A stretch of 64,000 nucleotides of DNA from Acidovorax sp. SUPP3334 (GTDB lineage: Bacteria; Pseudomonadota; Gammaproteobacteria; Burkholderiales; Burkholderiaceae_C). A program made the translations under genes and the position numbers. The stretch spans positions 62,001 through 126,000 of the forward strand of contig NZ_BQXQ01000001.1 of the NCBI RefSeq assembly GCF_030159055.1. The letters are read 5' to 3'. Below, piece by piece: positions 38,859 to 49,407 of the stretch (positions are counted from its first letter, which is position 1; each line of letters starts with the position of its first letter). The notes under the pieces were generated by a model that was given only the letters and a program-made list of their open reading frames with translations, was not told where the DNA came from and made no database searches.

Positions 38859-39614
38859 TCAAGCGCACAGTGTCAGTTCGAAAGCGGCGTCTTCATTGGC
38901 CGCGTGCAATTTTCCGTCGGCATGCTGGCGCATCAACCGCACCGAGACGATCAGACGGTTACCGCTGATTTCCGGAATGAGATCCAGCGAAGGATCAATG
39001 CGCAGGCGCAGTAGCTGAAAAGTACGGCCTTGGGGCAAGGTTTGCTGGAACTGCCCGTGATCCGCCGCCACCTTTTGCGGCACTCCCGAATCACGCAGCA
39101 GCTTGAGAAGCACATAGAGGGACTCTGCCAGCGGTGCCAGCGTGGTCGCCCAGGACTCCAGATCATGTTGCCGCTTTTCTGGTGAATGGTGTTGCCACGC
39201 GTAGTACGCGGGCAGATCGAAACCGCAAGTGCCTCCAGGGATACCGACCCGGCTGCGGATGCTCATCAGCCAATCGTTCTCTGCCAGTGCTTGGCCTGCC
39301 TTGCCGGTCTGCGCATTCAGCCCTGCGAAGCAGCGATCCAATTGCGCAATGATTCCATCCAGCACGGCTTCTGAAATCGACGGATTGCCCCGGTAGCCAT
39401 CTAGCTGGTGCTTGTGCTTTTCCAGGTCCTTGAGCACATCCGATTTCAAATCAGCGCGCGCTGCGACATCCATGATTTCGAAGACCGTCACCAAAGCATA
39501 GTGATGGTCCAGCGGATGGTGGCGCGGAATCAACTCCCCCAAGCGGCGAAACAGCTGCTCAAGCCGCAAATAGGTTCTTAGTCGTTCGTTGAAGGGATAT
39601 TCGTAAAGGATCAC
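38859..39614 (-). CDS. zapD: Cell division protein ZapD
   Basis: A 251-residue protein that cross-links FtsZ filaments at the division ring. The sequence [22 protein letters not shown] is the hallmark N-terminus. GTG 39614 is chosen because AGGAA lies nine nt upstream and homologues start at ILYEYPF. A GTG at 39635 would add seven residues and has no ribosome binding site. The family regions [10 protein letters not shown] and [18 protein letters not shown] are present. Lies between coaE and yacG. Confidence 0.93.
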   Translation of the reverse strand: MILYEYPFNERLRTYLRLEQLFRRLGELIPRHHPLDHHYALVTVFEIMDVAARADLKSDVLKDLEKHKHQLDGYRGNPSISEAVLDGIIAQLDRCFAGLNAQTGKAGQALAENDWLMSIRSRVGIPGGTCGFDLPAYYAWQHHSPEKRQHDLESWATTLAPLAESLYVLLKLLRDSGVPQKVAADHGQFQQTLPQGRTFQLLRLRIDPSLDLIPEISGNRLIVSVRLMRQHADGKLHAANEDAAFELTLCA

Positions 39615-39677
39615 GCTGCAGGGTTCCTGGGGCACACGGCTGGCGCTGCCAGCTTCGCGCGTCCGGTATGCCGCGAA

Positions 39678-40298
39678 TCATAGCCCGAACCGCTGGGCGA
39701 TCTGCAGCACTGCCGATTGGAGCCCTTGCAGGGTGACTCCATCGTTGTGCAGCACGATGTCTGCCGCCTCCCGGCGATCCTTGCGCGATGCCTGGGCTGC
39801 CAGAATGCCTTCTACCGTGGCGCGCGGCAAGCCATTACGCTGCTGAACGCGTTGAATCTGTGTTTCTGTCGAGCAATCGACGACCAGAATCCGGTCGAGT
39901 TGCTTCACCCAGTGCCCCGACTCGATCAGGAGGGGAATGTCGAAGACGACGATGGCAGCGCCATTCTGGGCTGCATGCAAAGCCATTGCCTGTGCTGCCT
40001 GGCTCACCAAGGGATGAATGATGCCTTCCAGCCGTTGGCGTGCCAGTGGGTCGTTGAACACCAGCTCTCGCATCCGCTCGCGGTGCATTGCTCCATGCTC
40101 GTCAATGAGTTCGTCTCCGAAGGCCTGACGGATTGGGCCGATGGCAATTCCGAGCGGTGTCGTCGCCTGGCGCGAAAGGTGATCAGCGTCGATCAGTACA
40201 GCACCTTGGGCCACCAACATCTGAGCGACCGTGCTCTTTCCACTGCCGACGCCCCCGGTCAATCCCAAGCGGAGGGCTGTTTGCCGTTTCGGCTCCAT
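39678..40298 (-). CDS. coaE: Dephospho-CoA kinase
   Basis: A 206-residue enzyme of the last step of coenzyme A synthesis. The P-loop GLTGGVGSGKST (residues 12-23), IDADHLSRQ and the lid segment QRVQQRNGLPR are conserved. Start ATG 40298; a TTG at 40304 overlapping the pilD TGA (TTGA) is an alternative that would imply coupling. Position between pilD and zapD is the standard order. Confidence 0.95.
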   Translation of the reverse strand: MEPKRQTALRLGLTGGVGSGKSTVAQMLVAQGAVLIDADHLSRQATTPLGIAIGPIRQAFGDELIDEHGAMHRERMRELVFNDPLARQRLEGIIHPLVSQAAQAMALHAAQNGAAIVVFDIPLLIESGHWVKQLDRILVVDCSTETQIQRVQQRNGLPRATVEGILAAQASRKDRREAADIVLHNDGVTLQGLQSAVLQIAQRFGL

Positions 40299-40300
40299 GT

Positions 40301-41197
40301 TCAAAGCCCGAGGCTGCGCAGCAATCCTTGCAGAATGGCTTCTGGTCCAAATACCATCGCGGCAAGGCCCGAGCCGACCAAGAAAGGACCGAAGGGGATG
40401 TATCCGCCTTCACGCAATTGGCTAGCGAATTTCATGCCGATGCCAACAAAGGCCCCAATCACCGATGCGATGAGGATGATGGGCACCAAAGCCGGCCAAC
40501 CGAACCATGCACCCAGCGCGGCAAACAGCTTGAAGTCGCCGTGCCCCATGCCCTCTTTACCTGTGACGAGTTTGAAAGCCCAGTAAACCGTCCAAAGTGA
40601 AAGATAACCTGCCACGGCACCCATGACCGATACGAACAGTGGCACGGCCGTCCATTGCAATGCCGAGGCAATCAAGCCTGCCCAGAGCAACGGCAACGTA
40701 ATGTAGTCAGGCAACAGCGTGGTGTCCCAATCGATGAAGGCCAAAGCCATCAAGGCGGCTGAAAAGCCGCACCATGCTGCAGTCGTGAGAGTCAATCCCC
40801 AATGCCAGCCGCAGAAGAAAAAAAGACAGCCCGTAGCCAACTCGACCAAAGGGTATCGGGGACTGATCCGTGACTTGCACGCAGAACATCGGCCTCGGAG
40901 CCACAAATAGCTCAGGACTGGGATGTTTTCATGCCATCGGACGGCATGCCCGCATGATGGACAGCGTGATGGTGGGGCCCACAAGTTGAACGATTCGACG
41001 GCTCTCGCGACCGTCTCCGTAGGCCCCTCCAATGCCGCACTATTGTTTTCTGTCTGCGCTACAAAATCCGCGCACTCGGCTGCCCATTGGCGCTCCATCA
41101 TCTTGGGCAAGCGATGGATCACTACATTCAGGAAACTGCCGATCAGCAGGCCCAAGAGGCCTAGGAGAGCCGCGTTTCCCCATACCCCTAGTTCCAT
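40301..41197 (-). CDS. pilD: Prepilin peptidase/N-methyltransferase PilD
   Basis: A 298-residue bifunctional inner-membrane aspartyl protease that cleaves prepilins and methylates the new N-terminus. The N-terminal methyltransferase-associated domain has the zinc site CPSC...CSAC (C79, C82, C104, C107). The catalytic Asp residues lie in FIDWDTTLLPD (about 154-164) and the GHGDFKL loop. There are about eight membrane segments. ATG 41197 overlaps the pilC stop as TGATG. Confidence 0.95.
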   Translation of the reverse strand: MELGVWGNAALLGLLGLLIGSFLNVVIHRLPKMMERQWAAECADFVAQTENNSAALEGPTETVARAVESFNLWAPPSRCPSCGHAVRWHENIPVLSYLWLRGRCSACKSRISPRYPLVELATGCLFFFCGWHWGLTLTTAAWCGFSAALMALAFIDWDTTLLPDYITLPLLWAGLIASALQWTAVPLFVSVMGAVAGYLSLWTVYWAFKLVTGKEGMGHGDFKLFAALGAWFGWPALVPIILIASVIGAFVGIGMKFASQLREGGYIPFGPFLVGSGLAAMVFGPEAILQGLLRSLGL

Positions 41198-42414
41198 CAC
41201 ACCACTTGGCCCAGCTTGAAGATTGGCAAATACATCGAAACCACGATGCCACCGATCAGAGTTCCCAAAAACACGATGATGATGGGTTCCATCAGGCTGG
41301 AAAGCCCTGCGACCATTTCATCGACTTCGGCTTCGTAAAAGTCAGCAGCCTTGCCCAGCATGTGATCGATCGAACCAGATTCTTCACCAATGGCGCACAT
41401 TTGAATCACCATTGACGGAAACACATTGGCATTGCCCATTGCCGCAGTCAGACTGGTCCCGGTGGATACTTCCTGCTGGATCTTTTCCGTGGCCATGGAA
41501 TAGACGGAATTGCCAGAAGCTCCTCCGACAGAGTCTAGTGCTTCGACAAGCGGAACACCTGCTGCAAACATCGTGGACAAAGTGCGTGTCCAACGGGCTA
41601 CACAGGATTTGTCGATTAGGCTTCCAAAAACAGGAATGCGCAATAACAATCGATCCATAAATATCTGCATCTTTTCACTGCGTCGCCACGCCTGCATAAA
41701 AAAGTAAAAACCCCCGCCCAATACTCCAAAAATCAACCACCACCACTTTACAAATACCTCGCTAATTCCCATAACAATAAGGGTCGGTGCAGGTAGTTCG
41801 GCTCCAAAGGATGTAAAAACTTCTTTAAATGCTGGAATTACAAAAATCATGATTACCGTCACCACTACAAAGGCAACGATTATCACTGAAATAGGGTACA
41901 TCAACGCAGATTTTATTTTCGATTTGATGGCCTCAGTTTTTTCCATATACATGGCCAATCGATCTAACAGGGCTTCCAAAATACCGGCTGCTTCTCCAGC
42001 TTCCACTAGATTGCAGTAGAGGCTGTCAAAATACATGGGATATTTGCGGAATGCAGCGTTAAGCGATGTTCCCGTTTCAACATCACTTCGAATATCATTG
42101 AGCAGTTTCGTCACGCTAGCATTTGTGTTGCCACGACCAACAATGTCGAAGGATTGCAGCAGCGGGACACCTGCCTTCATCATGGTGGCCATCTGACGGG
42201 TGAACAATGCAATATCTTTGGGCTTGATCTTCTTGCCCGAGCGCATGCGCCTTTTTTTAATCTTGGTTGGCAATACACCTTGCCTGCGCAATGTGGCTTG
42301 GACTTGATTTTCACCAGCAGCGCGAACTTCTCCACGAATAATCTTGCCACTTCTGTCTTTGCCCTCCCACTCGAAGACGAAGTCCTTGATATCCCTCGAT
42401 GCGGCGGTTGCCAT
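41197..42414 (-). CDS. pilC: Type IV pilus platform protein PilC
   Basis: A 405-residue inner-membrane platform of the type IV pilus. It has two T2SF-type domains (about 70-195 and 270-395), with membrane segments near 172-195, 222-245 and 375-398. Typical segments are FTRQMATMMKAGVPLLQSFD and WTRTLSTMFAAGVPLVEALD, the paired halves. Much of the gene is distinctly AT-richer than the rest of the window. It lies 19 bp downstream of pilB and overlaps pilD. Confidence 0.96.
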   Translation of the reverse strand: MATAASRDIKDFVFEWEGKDRSGKIIRGEVRAAGENQVQATLRRQGVLPTKIKKRRMRSGKKIKPKDIALFTRQMATMMKAGVPLLQSFDIVGRGNTNASVTKLLNDIRSDVETGTSLNAAFRKYPMYFDSLYCNLVEAGEAAGILEALLDRLAMYMEKTEAIKSKIKSALMYPISVIIVAFVVVTVIMIFVIPAFKEVFTSFGAELPAPTLIVMGISEVFVKWWWLIFGVLGGGFYFFMQAWRRSEKMQIFMDRLLLRIPVFGSLIDKSCVARWTRTLSTMFAAGVPLVEALDSVGGASGNSVYSMATEKIQQEVSTGTSLTAAMGNANVFPSMVIQMCAIGEESGSIDHMLGKAADFYEAEVDEMVAGLSSLMEPIIIVFLGTLIGGIVVSMYLPIFKLGQVV

Positions 42415-42433
42415 AGTATTCCTCGCGACTCAC

Positions 42434-44167
42434 TTATTCGTTTGTAACGGCCAATACTTCTTCTAAAGAAGTCAGTCCCATCTTGGCCTTGTGAAGGCCC
42501 GCGTCGCGCAAGGAGCGTACACCTTCCGCCTTTGCCTGCTTTGCAATTTCAAGCGCACTGCCATCTCTCAAAATAATGCGTTGAATTTCTTCTGAAATCG
42601 GCATCACTTGATAAATGCCCAGCCGCCCCTTATAGCCATTGTTGCAAGCTGAGCAGCCCACCGGCCTGTATGTCACCCATGTACCGTCGATGTCATCGTC
42701 CTTGTAGCCCGCTTCAAGCAGTGTTTCATGTGGAATGTCTGCGGGGGCTTTGCAAATTGGGCACAACCTGCGGGCCAAGCGCTGAGCAGTGATCAAAATT
42801 ACGCTAGACGCTATATTGAAGGGCGCGATACCCATGTTGCGCATTCGGGTCAGCGTCGTCGGAGCATCGTTGGTGTGCAGTGTGGAAAGAACCAAGTGAC
42901 CCGTCTGGGCGGCTTTGATGGAAATATCTGCCGTTTCAAGGTCGCGGATTTCACCGACCATGATGATGTCAGGATCTTGGCGCAGGAATGATTTCAGTGC
43001 AGTGGCAAAAGTCAGCCCAGCCTTTTCATTGACATTGACCTGATTAACACCCGGCAGGTTGATTTCAGAAGGGTCTTCAGCGGTTGCAATATTTACGCCT
43101 GCCTTATTAAGCAGGTTGAGGCAGGTGTATAGAGAAACGGTTTTCCCTGATCCCGTCGGCCCTGTTACCAATATCATGCCGTATGGGCGCCCGATTGCAT
43201 GCATGAGGCGTTCTTTTTCCTCAGGCTCGTATCCAAGGGCATCAATGCCCAATTTGGCACTGCTCGGGTCCAAAATCCGGATAACGATCTTTTCGCCGAA
43301 GAGAGTCGGTAATGTGCTAACCCGAAAGTCAATGACACGATCAGGTCCGACTTTGAGCTTCATTCGCCCATCTTGTGGAACGCGTTTTTCCGAAATGTCG
43401 AGTCTCGAGATAACCTTGATGCGCGATGCCAGCTTATCTTTGATGGCTATCGGCGGGGAGGCGATCTCCCTCAATTCTCCGTCGATGCGGAATCGGACTC
43501 GGTATTGGTGTTCGTAGGGTTCGAAATGCAAATCGGAGGCGCGCATATTAAATGCATCCAAAAGCATTTTATGAAGAAACTTGACAATTGGCGCGTCTTC
43601 AACTTCATTGGCGCCTGCGTCTGAGTTGTCCGGCGCTTCTTCTACCTTAACGTCATCAAATTCGAAATCGCCGCCGCCCGAAAGACTCTCCATCGATTCG
43701 CCAACCGACTTGGTATTGGCTTCGACGAGTTTCAACAGCTTGTCGTATTCCGCAATAATCCAGTCAACCCCCATCTGGGTTGTAAACTTGATCTTTTCCG
43801 CAGCTTCCTGATCAGTAGGGTCTGCCGTGGCGACAATCAACCGATTGTTGCGCTTGCTGAGCGCTACAACGCGATAGGCTTGACAAATCTTCGGGTCAAG
43901 CAGGTCTTTAGGAATGCGAAGAGGATCGATTGCCTCCAAATCCAGCAGAGGTGCGCCAAACACGGCAGAGACAGTATGAGCAAGCTCTGCCGCTGAAACC
44001 GCTCCAGACCCTGTCAACTCAGCAATGAAACTGGTCTTGCTGATTTGTGATTTGCGGAAAATGTCTTCCGCTGACTTTTGACTCAGCTTGCCGGCTGACA
44101 TCAATGCTCGGCCTAAGCCGGGCAAGGCAATTGCGGCGCCTTCTTTGGGTGCGATATCAACGGCCAT
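42434..44167 (-). CDS. pilB: Type IV pilus extension ATPase PilB
   Basis: A 577-residue hexameric ATPase that powers pilus extension. The N-terminal MshEN-type domain (about 1-150) is followed by the motor domain. It has GPTGSGKT (Walker A), the Asp and His boxes, IIMVGEIRDLETA (Walker B) and a tetra-Cys zinc site (CPIC...CSAC). ATG 44167 gives the usual length; the open frame continues upstream without similarity. No Shine-Dalgarno is obvious. First gene of pilBCD. Like pilC it is AT-rich against its neighbours. Confidence 0.95.
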   Translation of the reverse strand: MAVDIAPKEGAAIALPGLGRALMSAGKLSQKSAEDIFRKSQISKTSFIAELTGSGAVSAAELAHTVSAVFGAPLLDLEAIDPLRIPKDLLDPKICQAYRVVALSKRNNRLIVATADPTDQEAAEKIKFTTQMGVDWIIAEYDKLLKLVEANTKSVGESMESLSGGGDFEFDDVKVEEAPDNSDAGANEVEDAPIVKFLHKMLLDAFNMRASDLHFEPYEHQYRVRFRIDGELREIASPPIAIKDKLASRIKVISRLDISEKRVPQDGRMKLKVGPDRVIDFRVSTLPTLFGEKIVIRILDPSSAKLGIDALGYEPEEKERLMHAIGRPYGMILVTGPTGSGKTVSLYTCLNLLNKAGVNIATAEDPSEINLPGVNQVNVNEKAGLTFATALKSFLRQDPDIIMVGEIRDLETADISIKAAQTGHLVLSTLHTNDAPTTLTRMRNMGIAPFNIASSVILITAQRLARRLCPICKAPADIPHETLLEAGYKDDDIDGTWVTYRPVGCSACNNGYKGRLGIYQVMPISEEIQRIILRDGSALEIAKQAKAEGVRSLRDAGLHKAKMGLTSLEEVLAVTNE

Positions 44168-44280
44168 GTAACCAGCAGCATCATGTGGATGGAAAGGAAA
44201 CCATCCTAACATTGCTGAAGTGTTCAGGCCATGGCTCAAGTCGAGGGAGTGCGCCTAAACCACGAAGCTGTACGCTGAAG

Positions 44281-44357
44281 TGGTCGGGGTGAGAGGATTC
44301 GAACCTCCGGCCTCTACGTCCCGAACGTAGCGCTCTACCAGGCTAAGCTACACCCCG
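44281..44357 (-). tRNA. tRNA-Pro (anticodon CGG)
   Basis: A 77-nt cloverleaf on the minus strand: acceptor CGGGGTG/CACCCCG, anticodon loop TTCGGGA (anticodon at 44323-44321), T-loop TTCGAAT and an encoded CCA. It starts 13 bp after the ispB stop on the same strand; TTTAAT inside the end of ispB could be its -10. Confidence 0.97.
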
Positions 44358-44370
44358 AATGGAGCGGTAA

Positions 44371-45354
44371 TTAAAGTCGCCTCTCCAGTAGCTGCGAGGC
44401 TAATTGTAGCAAGCCGTCTGTATAGTGATTGGGTGGCAATTGCTGGGCTGCAGTAATTGCCTGCTGCGCCTGGAGTGCAGCAGCACTTCGCGTTGCTTCA
44501 AGTGCGCCAGTGCTTTTGACGATCTCTACGATGGCTGGCAGTTCTTCTACAGCCCCCGTTTGGATCGCGCTTTCGATCAGTAACCGTTGCTCAGAGGTGC
44601 CGCGCTGCATGGCAATGATCAGAGGCAAAGTCACCTTCCCTTCGCGAAGATCGTCGCCAAGATTTTTCCCCATCTCGGTCGAATCGCCGTCGTAGTCCAG
44701 CACGTCATCAATGACTTGAAAAGCGGTTCCAAGTGCTTGGCCATAGTCCGCGCAGACTCGCTCCAATTCTGGTGAACTGCGGGAAAGAATGGCGGCCAGA
44801 CGTGCACTTGCTTCAAAAAGCTTGGCCGTTTTCGATCGGATGACCTCAAGGTAGCCTTGCTCGTCCAGCGTGGCGTCATGGGTGTTCATGAGTTGCTGGA
44901 CTTCACCTTCTGCGATCACATTGGTGGCTTCAGAAAGGATCTGCATCACGCGCATGTCATCCGCATCAACCATCATCTGGAAGGCGCGAGAGTGCAAAAA
45001 GTCGCCAACCAACACACTGGCGGGATTCCCGAAGTTTTCATTGGCTGTAGCGCGTCCTCGCCGCAGAGTGGACTCGTCGACAACGTCGTCGTGCAGCAAA
45101 GTTGCGGTATGGATGAACTCCACCACTGCGGCCAAGTTAAAACGCTGGAAGCCTTTGTATCCCAGCGATCCACACATCAGCAGCAGTAGCGCTGGCCGCA
45201 AGCGCTTGCCGCCAGCGGAAATGATGTAACGCGCGATGTCTCCAACAAGAGAGACGGACGAGTTGAGCCGGGCGGCGATGACTTTGTCCACCTCGTGCAT
45301 ATCGTCGGCGATCAGAGCAAGGGTTGCTGAAGTGCTGGAGGTGGTTGTGGACAA
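44371..45354 (-). CDS. ispB: Octaprenyl (polyprenyl) diphosphate synthase
   Basis: A 327-residue trans-prenyltransferase that makes the ubiquinone side chain. The two Asp-rich motifs are LLHDDVVDES (DDVVD at 89-93) and QVIDDVLDYDG. The chain-length region upstream of the first motif is typical for long products. No ATG exists before MHEVDKV. TTG 45354 (STTTSSTSATLALIADDMHEVDKV) is the best start because homologues share this N-terminus. Divergent from rplU; the 200-bp gap carries the rplU promoter. Confidence 0.92.
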   Translation of the reverse strand: MSTTTSSTSATLALIADDMHEVDKVIAARLNSSVSLVGDIARYIISAGGKRLRPALLLLMCGSLGYKGFQRFNLAAVVEFIHTATLLHDDVVDESTLRRGRATANENFGNPASVLVGDFLHSRAFQMMVDADDMRVMQILSEATNVIAEGEVQQLMNTHDATLDEQGYLEVIRSKTAKLFEASARLAAILSRSSPELERVCADYGQALGTAFQVIDDVLDYDGDSTEMGKNLGDDLREGKVTLPLIIAMQRGTSEQRLLIESAIQTGAVEELPAIVEIVKSTGALEATRSAAALQAQQAITAAQQLPPNHYTDGLLQLASQLLERRL

Positions 45355-45475
45355 GATGATCGTGTGCAGCGACGAAAAGCGGATTATAGGAATCGCTTTG
45401 TCCCAGGCTGGTGGCCATTCCTTTTTCTGGGGGCTTAAAGTCCGTGAAATCGTCACGAGGCGGAATTCTGGCAAC

Positions 45476-45504
45476 TTGGCTAAAAAAAGCACCCGTGCTA
45501 TAGT
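45476..45504 (+). promoter_or_regulatory. Sigma-70 promoter of rplU-rpmA
   Basis: TTGGCT (-35, 45476-45481), a 17-nt spacer starting with seven A residues, and TATAGT (-10, 45499-45504). Predicted transcription start about 45511, leaving a 44-nt leader. The best promoter in the window. Confidence 0.85.
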
Positions 45505-45554
45505 CGCAGGCTCTGTGGAAATTCGTCCACGGAACTCATTCAAAAGAGGTTTAC

Positions 45555-45866
45555 ATGTACGCGGTCATAAAAACCGGCGGCAAGCAGTATCGCGTTGCTT
45601 CCGGCGAAAAAATTAAAGTAGAACAGATTGCTGCGGACGTAGGCCAGGAAATTGTGATCGACCAAGTTTTGGCTGTCGGCAACGGCGCTGAAATCAAGGT
45701 TGGTACACCCCTGGTGTCCGGCGCAACCGTCACGGCGACTGTCGTGGCGCACGGCAAGCACGACAAGGTTCACATCTTCAAGATGCGCCGTCGTAAGCAC
45801 TATCAGAAACGCCAAGGCCATCGTCAGCAGTTCACTGAACTGCAAATCGGTGCGATTGCCGGTTAA
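45555..45866 (+). CDS. rplU: 50S ribosomal protein L21
   Basis: 103 residues, the normal length. [21 protein letters not shown] and [21 protein letters not shown] are the family signature; the basic loop binds 23S rRNA. Preceded by AGAGGT before the ATG. Followed by rpmA after 14 bp. Confidence 0.98.
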   Translation: MYAVIKTGGKQYRVASGEKIKVEQIAADVGQEIVIDQVLAVGNGAEIKVGTPLVSGATVTATVVAHGKHDKVHIFKMRRRKHYQKRQGHRQQFTELQIGAIAG

Positions 45867-45880
45867 AAGGAGCTGATGTC

Positions 45881-47328
<1,448 letters not shown>

Positions 47329-47344
47329 AGATTCCGCCTCGCTA

Positions 47345-47400
47345 ATGCTCTTCATCTAATAGCTGCTCGCGCATGCCTGATGTGCGCTAGCAGTCACTAT
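47345..47400 (+). repeat. Dispersed palindromic repeat, copy H (degenerate)
   Basis: Head remnant ATGCTCTTCATCTAATAGC (47345-47363), a 20-nt spacer beginning TGCTCGCGC as in copies G and J, then GCGCTAGCAGTC. The palindrome is mostly lost. It ends eight nt before the proB ATG. Confidence 0.65.
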
Positions 47401-47407
47401 CCTTCAT

Positions 47408-48553
47408 ATGGTTTCCAGCATATTGCGTGATGCACGCCGCATTGTTGTCAAAGTGGGCTCCAGCCTCGTGACAAACGAAGGGCGTGGTTTGGATGAGGCG
47501 GCGATTGGAGAATGGAGCCGCCAGTTGGCTGCGCTGGCGCGTGGCGAATCGGGCGCTCGGCGCGAGGTGGTCATGGTTTCCAGCGGCGCGATCGCGGAAG
47601 GCATGAAACGATTGGGCTGGGCGACTCGTCCTCATGAAATACACGAACTTCAAGCGGCGGCTGCGGTCGGGCAGATGGGGCTCGCGCAGATGTACGAAAC
47701 CAAGTTGCGAGAGCAGGGGCTGGGCAGTGCGCAAGTGTTGCTGACCCACGCTGACCTCGCCGATCGGGAGCGGTATCTGAATGCCCGATCTACCTTGCTC
47801 ACGCTCCTGCGCATGGGTGTGGTGCCGGTGATCAACGAAAACGACACGGTGGTCACTGACGAAATCAAGTTTGGCGACAACGATACCTTGGGCGCGTTAG
47901 TGGCGAACCTCATTGAGGCGGATGCCTTGATCATCTTGACGGATCAAAAGGGACTCTACACGGCAGACCCCCGGCGTAACCCCGACGCGCAATTCGTGCA
48001 CGAGGCCCAGGCAGGTGATCTTTCCCTGGAGGCCATGGCGGGCGGCGTGGGTTCCAGCATTGGCCGGGGCGGCATGATCACCAAGATCATTGCTGCCAAG
48101 CGGGCTGCGGGTTCAGGCGCTTCGACCGTCATAGCCTGGGGGCGGGAGACCGACGTGCTGGTACGGCTGACACAAGGGGAGGCGATCGGCACCCTTCTGG
48201 TGGCACAGACGCAGAAGAAGCAGGCGCGCAAGCAGTGGATGGCGGACCATTTGCAGCTCAGAGGCTCCGTGACCGTGGATACTGGAGCGGCCGCCAAATT
48301 GCGGGCGGAGGGCAAGAGTCTTTTGCCGATCGGCATGGTCGCGGTGGAGGGAGATTTTTCACGGGGCGATGTCATCGCCGTGCGTGATGAGGCCGGCGTG
48401 GAGGTGGCTCGCGGCCTGGCCAACTATTCAAGTGCAGAGGCGCGGTTGCTGTGCCGCAAGCCTTCCACGGAGTTCGAGCGTCTGCTGGGTTATGTTGCGG
48501 AGCCGGAAATGGTGCACCGTGACAACATGGTTCTTGCAGCTCTGGCCTACTGA
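47408..48553 (+). CDS. proB: Glutamate 5-kinase
   Basis: A 381-residue first enzyme of proline synthesis. The amino acid kinase domain (about 1-260) has [23 protein letters not shown] and [23 protein letters not shown] domain (about 285-375) has [14 protein letters not shown] and [10 protein letters not shown]-like [11 protein letters not shown]. The ATG at 47408 has no visible Shine-Dalgarno; the upstream sequence is a degenerate dispersed repeat. The obgE-proB-rppH-proS order is common in betaproteobacteria. Confidence 0.96.
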   Translation: MVSSILRDARRIVVKVGSSLVTNEGRGLDEAAIGEWSRQLAALARGESGARREVVMVSSGAIAEGMKRLGWATRPHEIHELQAAAAVGQMGLAQMYETKLREQGLGSAQVLLTHADLADRERYLNARSTLLTLLRMGVVPVINENDTVVTDEIKFGDNDTLGALVANLIEADALIILTDQKGLYTADPRRNPDAQFVHEAQAGDLSLEAMAGGVGSSIGRGGMITKIIAAKRAAGSGASTVIAWGRETDVLVRLTQGEAIGTLLVAQTQKKQARKQWMADHLQLRGSVTVDTGAAAKLRAEGKSLLPIGMVAVEGDFSRGDVIAVRDEAGVEVARGLANYSSAEARLLCRKPSTEFERLLGYVAEPEMVHRDNMVLAALAY

Positions 48554-48573
48554 TGTGTGGCGCTGTTCGAAGA

Positions 48574-48606
48574 TGTTTGCTGCCTCTCCAGAGGAAAAGC
48601 AGCAAA
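48574..48606. terminator. Hairpin between convergent proB and rppH
   Basis: Stem GTTTGCTGC/GCAGCAAAC with an inner CCTCT/AGAGG pair. No long T-run on either strand, but the position in a 55-bp convergent gap suggests shared termination. Confidence 0.5.
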
Positions 48607-48608
48607 CC

Positions 48609-49316
48609 TCAAACCAACTTAGGCGACAACTGAACGGGAGAAAGCTGGATTCCAGCGGCTTGCTCGGCCGGCGCTGACGGTGACTTGCTCTTTTGAGGGT
48701 CAGGGTCGAAGCTGGCGCCAGGGGGCATTTCCATGCACGGGCTGACCAGTAGCGAGCCTGCACGGTGCATCGGCATGCCGCTTGGAAGACCTTCGCCTTC
48801 TCGGGAGCGCATGCCGCTGCGCAGGTAGCGATTGCGCTGCTCATGGCGTGGCAGAAAGCGAGCCAGTTCGGTCAGCGCCATTTCATACACGCCGCGCTTG
48901 AACTCCACCACCACGTCCAGCGGAACCCAATAGTCATTCCAGCGCCATGCGTCGAATTCAGGATGATTGGTGGCGCGCAGGTTCAAGTCCCAGTCGTGCC
49001 CCAGCAACTGCAGCAGGTACCAGATTTGCTTCTGGCCCTTATAGTGTCCGCGTGCATCGCGGCGGATGTACCGGTCAGGCACCTCATAGCGCAACCAGTC
49101 CCTGGTACGGGCAACCACGCGCACATGGCCCGGCTGCAATCCCACTTCTTCGTGCAGTTCGCGGTACATTGCCTGCTCGGGAGTTTCCCCCCGGTCGATG
49201 CCGCCCTGCGGGAACTGCCAGCTGTGGGTACGGATGCGCTTGCCCCAGAATACCTGGTTTTTCTGGTTGAGCAGGATGATGCCGACGTTCGGCCGAAAGC
49301 CGTCCCGGTCAAGCAT
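48609..49316 (-). CDS. rppH: RNA pyrophosphohydrolase RppH
   Basis: A 235-residue NUDIX enzyme that removes pyrophosphate from mRNA 5' ends and starts decay. The N-terminal domain has [21 protein letters not shown], the NUDIX box [17 protein letters not shown] then HEEVGL, and [10 protein letters not shown]. Residues about 165-235 are a Pro/Ser-rich extension absent from shorter enterobacterial RppH. ATG 49316; divergent from proS with 91 bp between. Confidence 0.95.
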   Translation of the reverse strand: MLDRDGFRPNVGIILLNQKNQVFWGKRIRTHSWQFPQGGIDRGETPEQAMYRELHEEVGLQPGHVRVVARTRDWLRYEVPDRYIRRDARGHYKGQKQIWYLLQLLGHDWDLNLRATNHPEFDAWRWNDYWVPLDVVVEFKRGVYEMALTELARFLPRHEQRNRYLRSGMRSREGEGLPSGMPMHRAGSLLVSPCMEMPPGASFDPDPQKSKSPSAPAEQAAGIQLSPVQLSPKLV

Positions 49317-49407
49317 AATCTAACCCCAATTTTTTAAACTGTGACCATTATGCACGGCGCCTTGTGCGCAGCAAGCAGACCGGGCGCAATTGCATGAAAT
49401 CCCCCCA

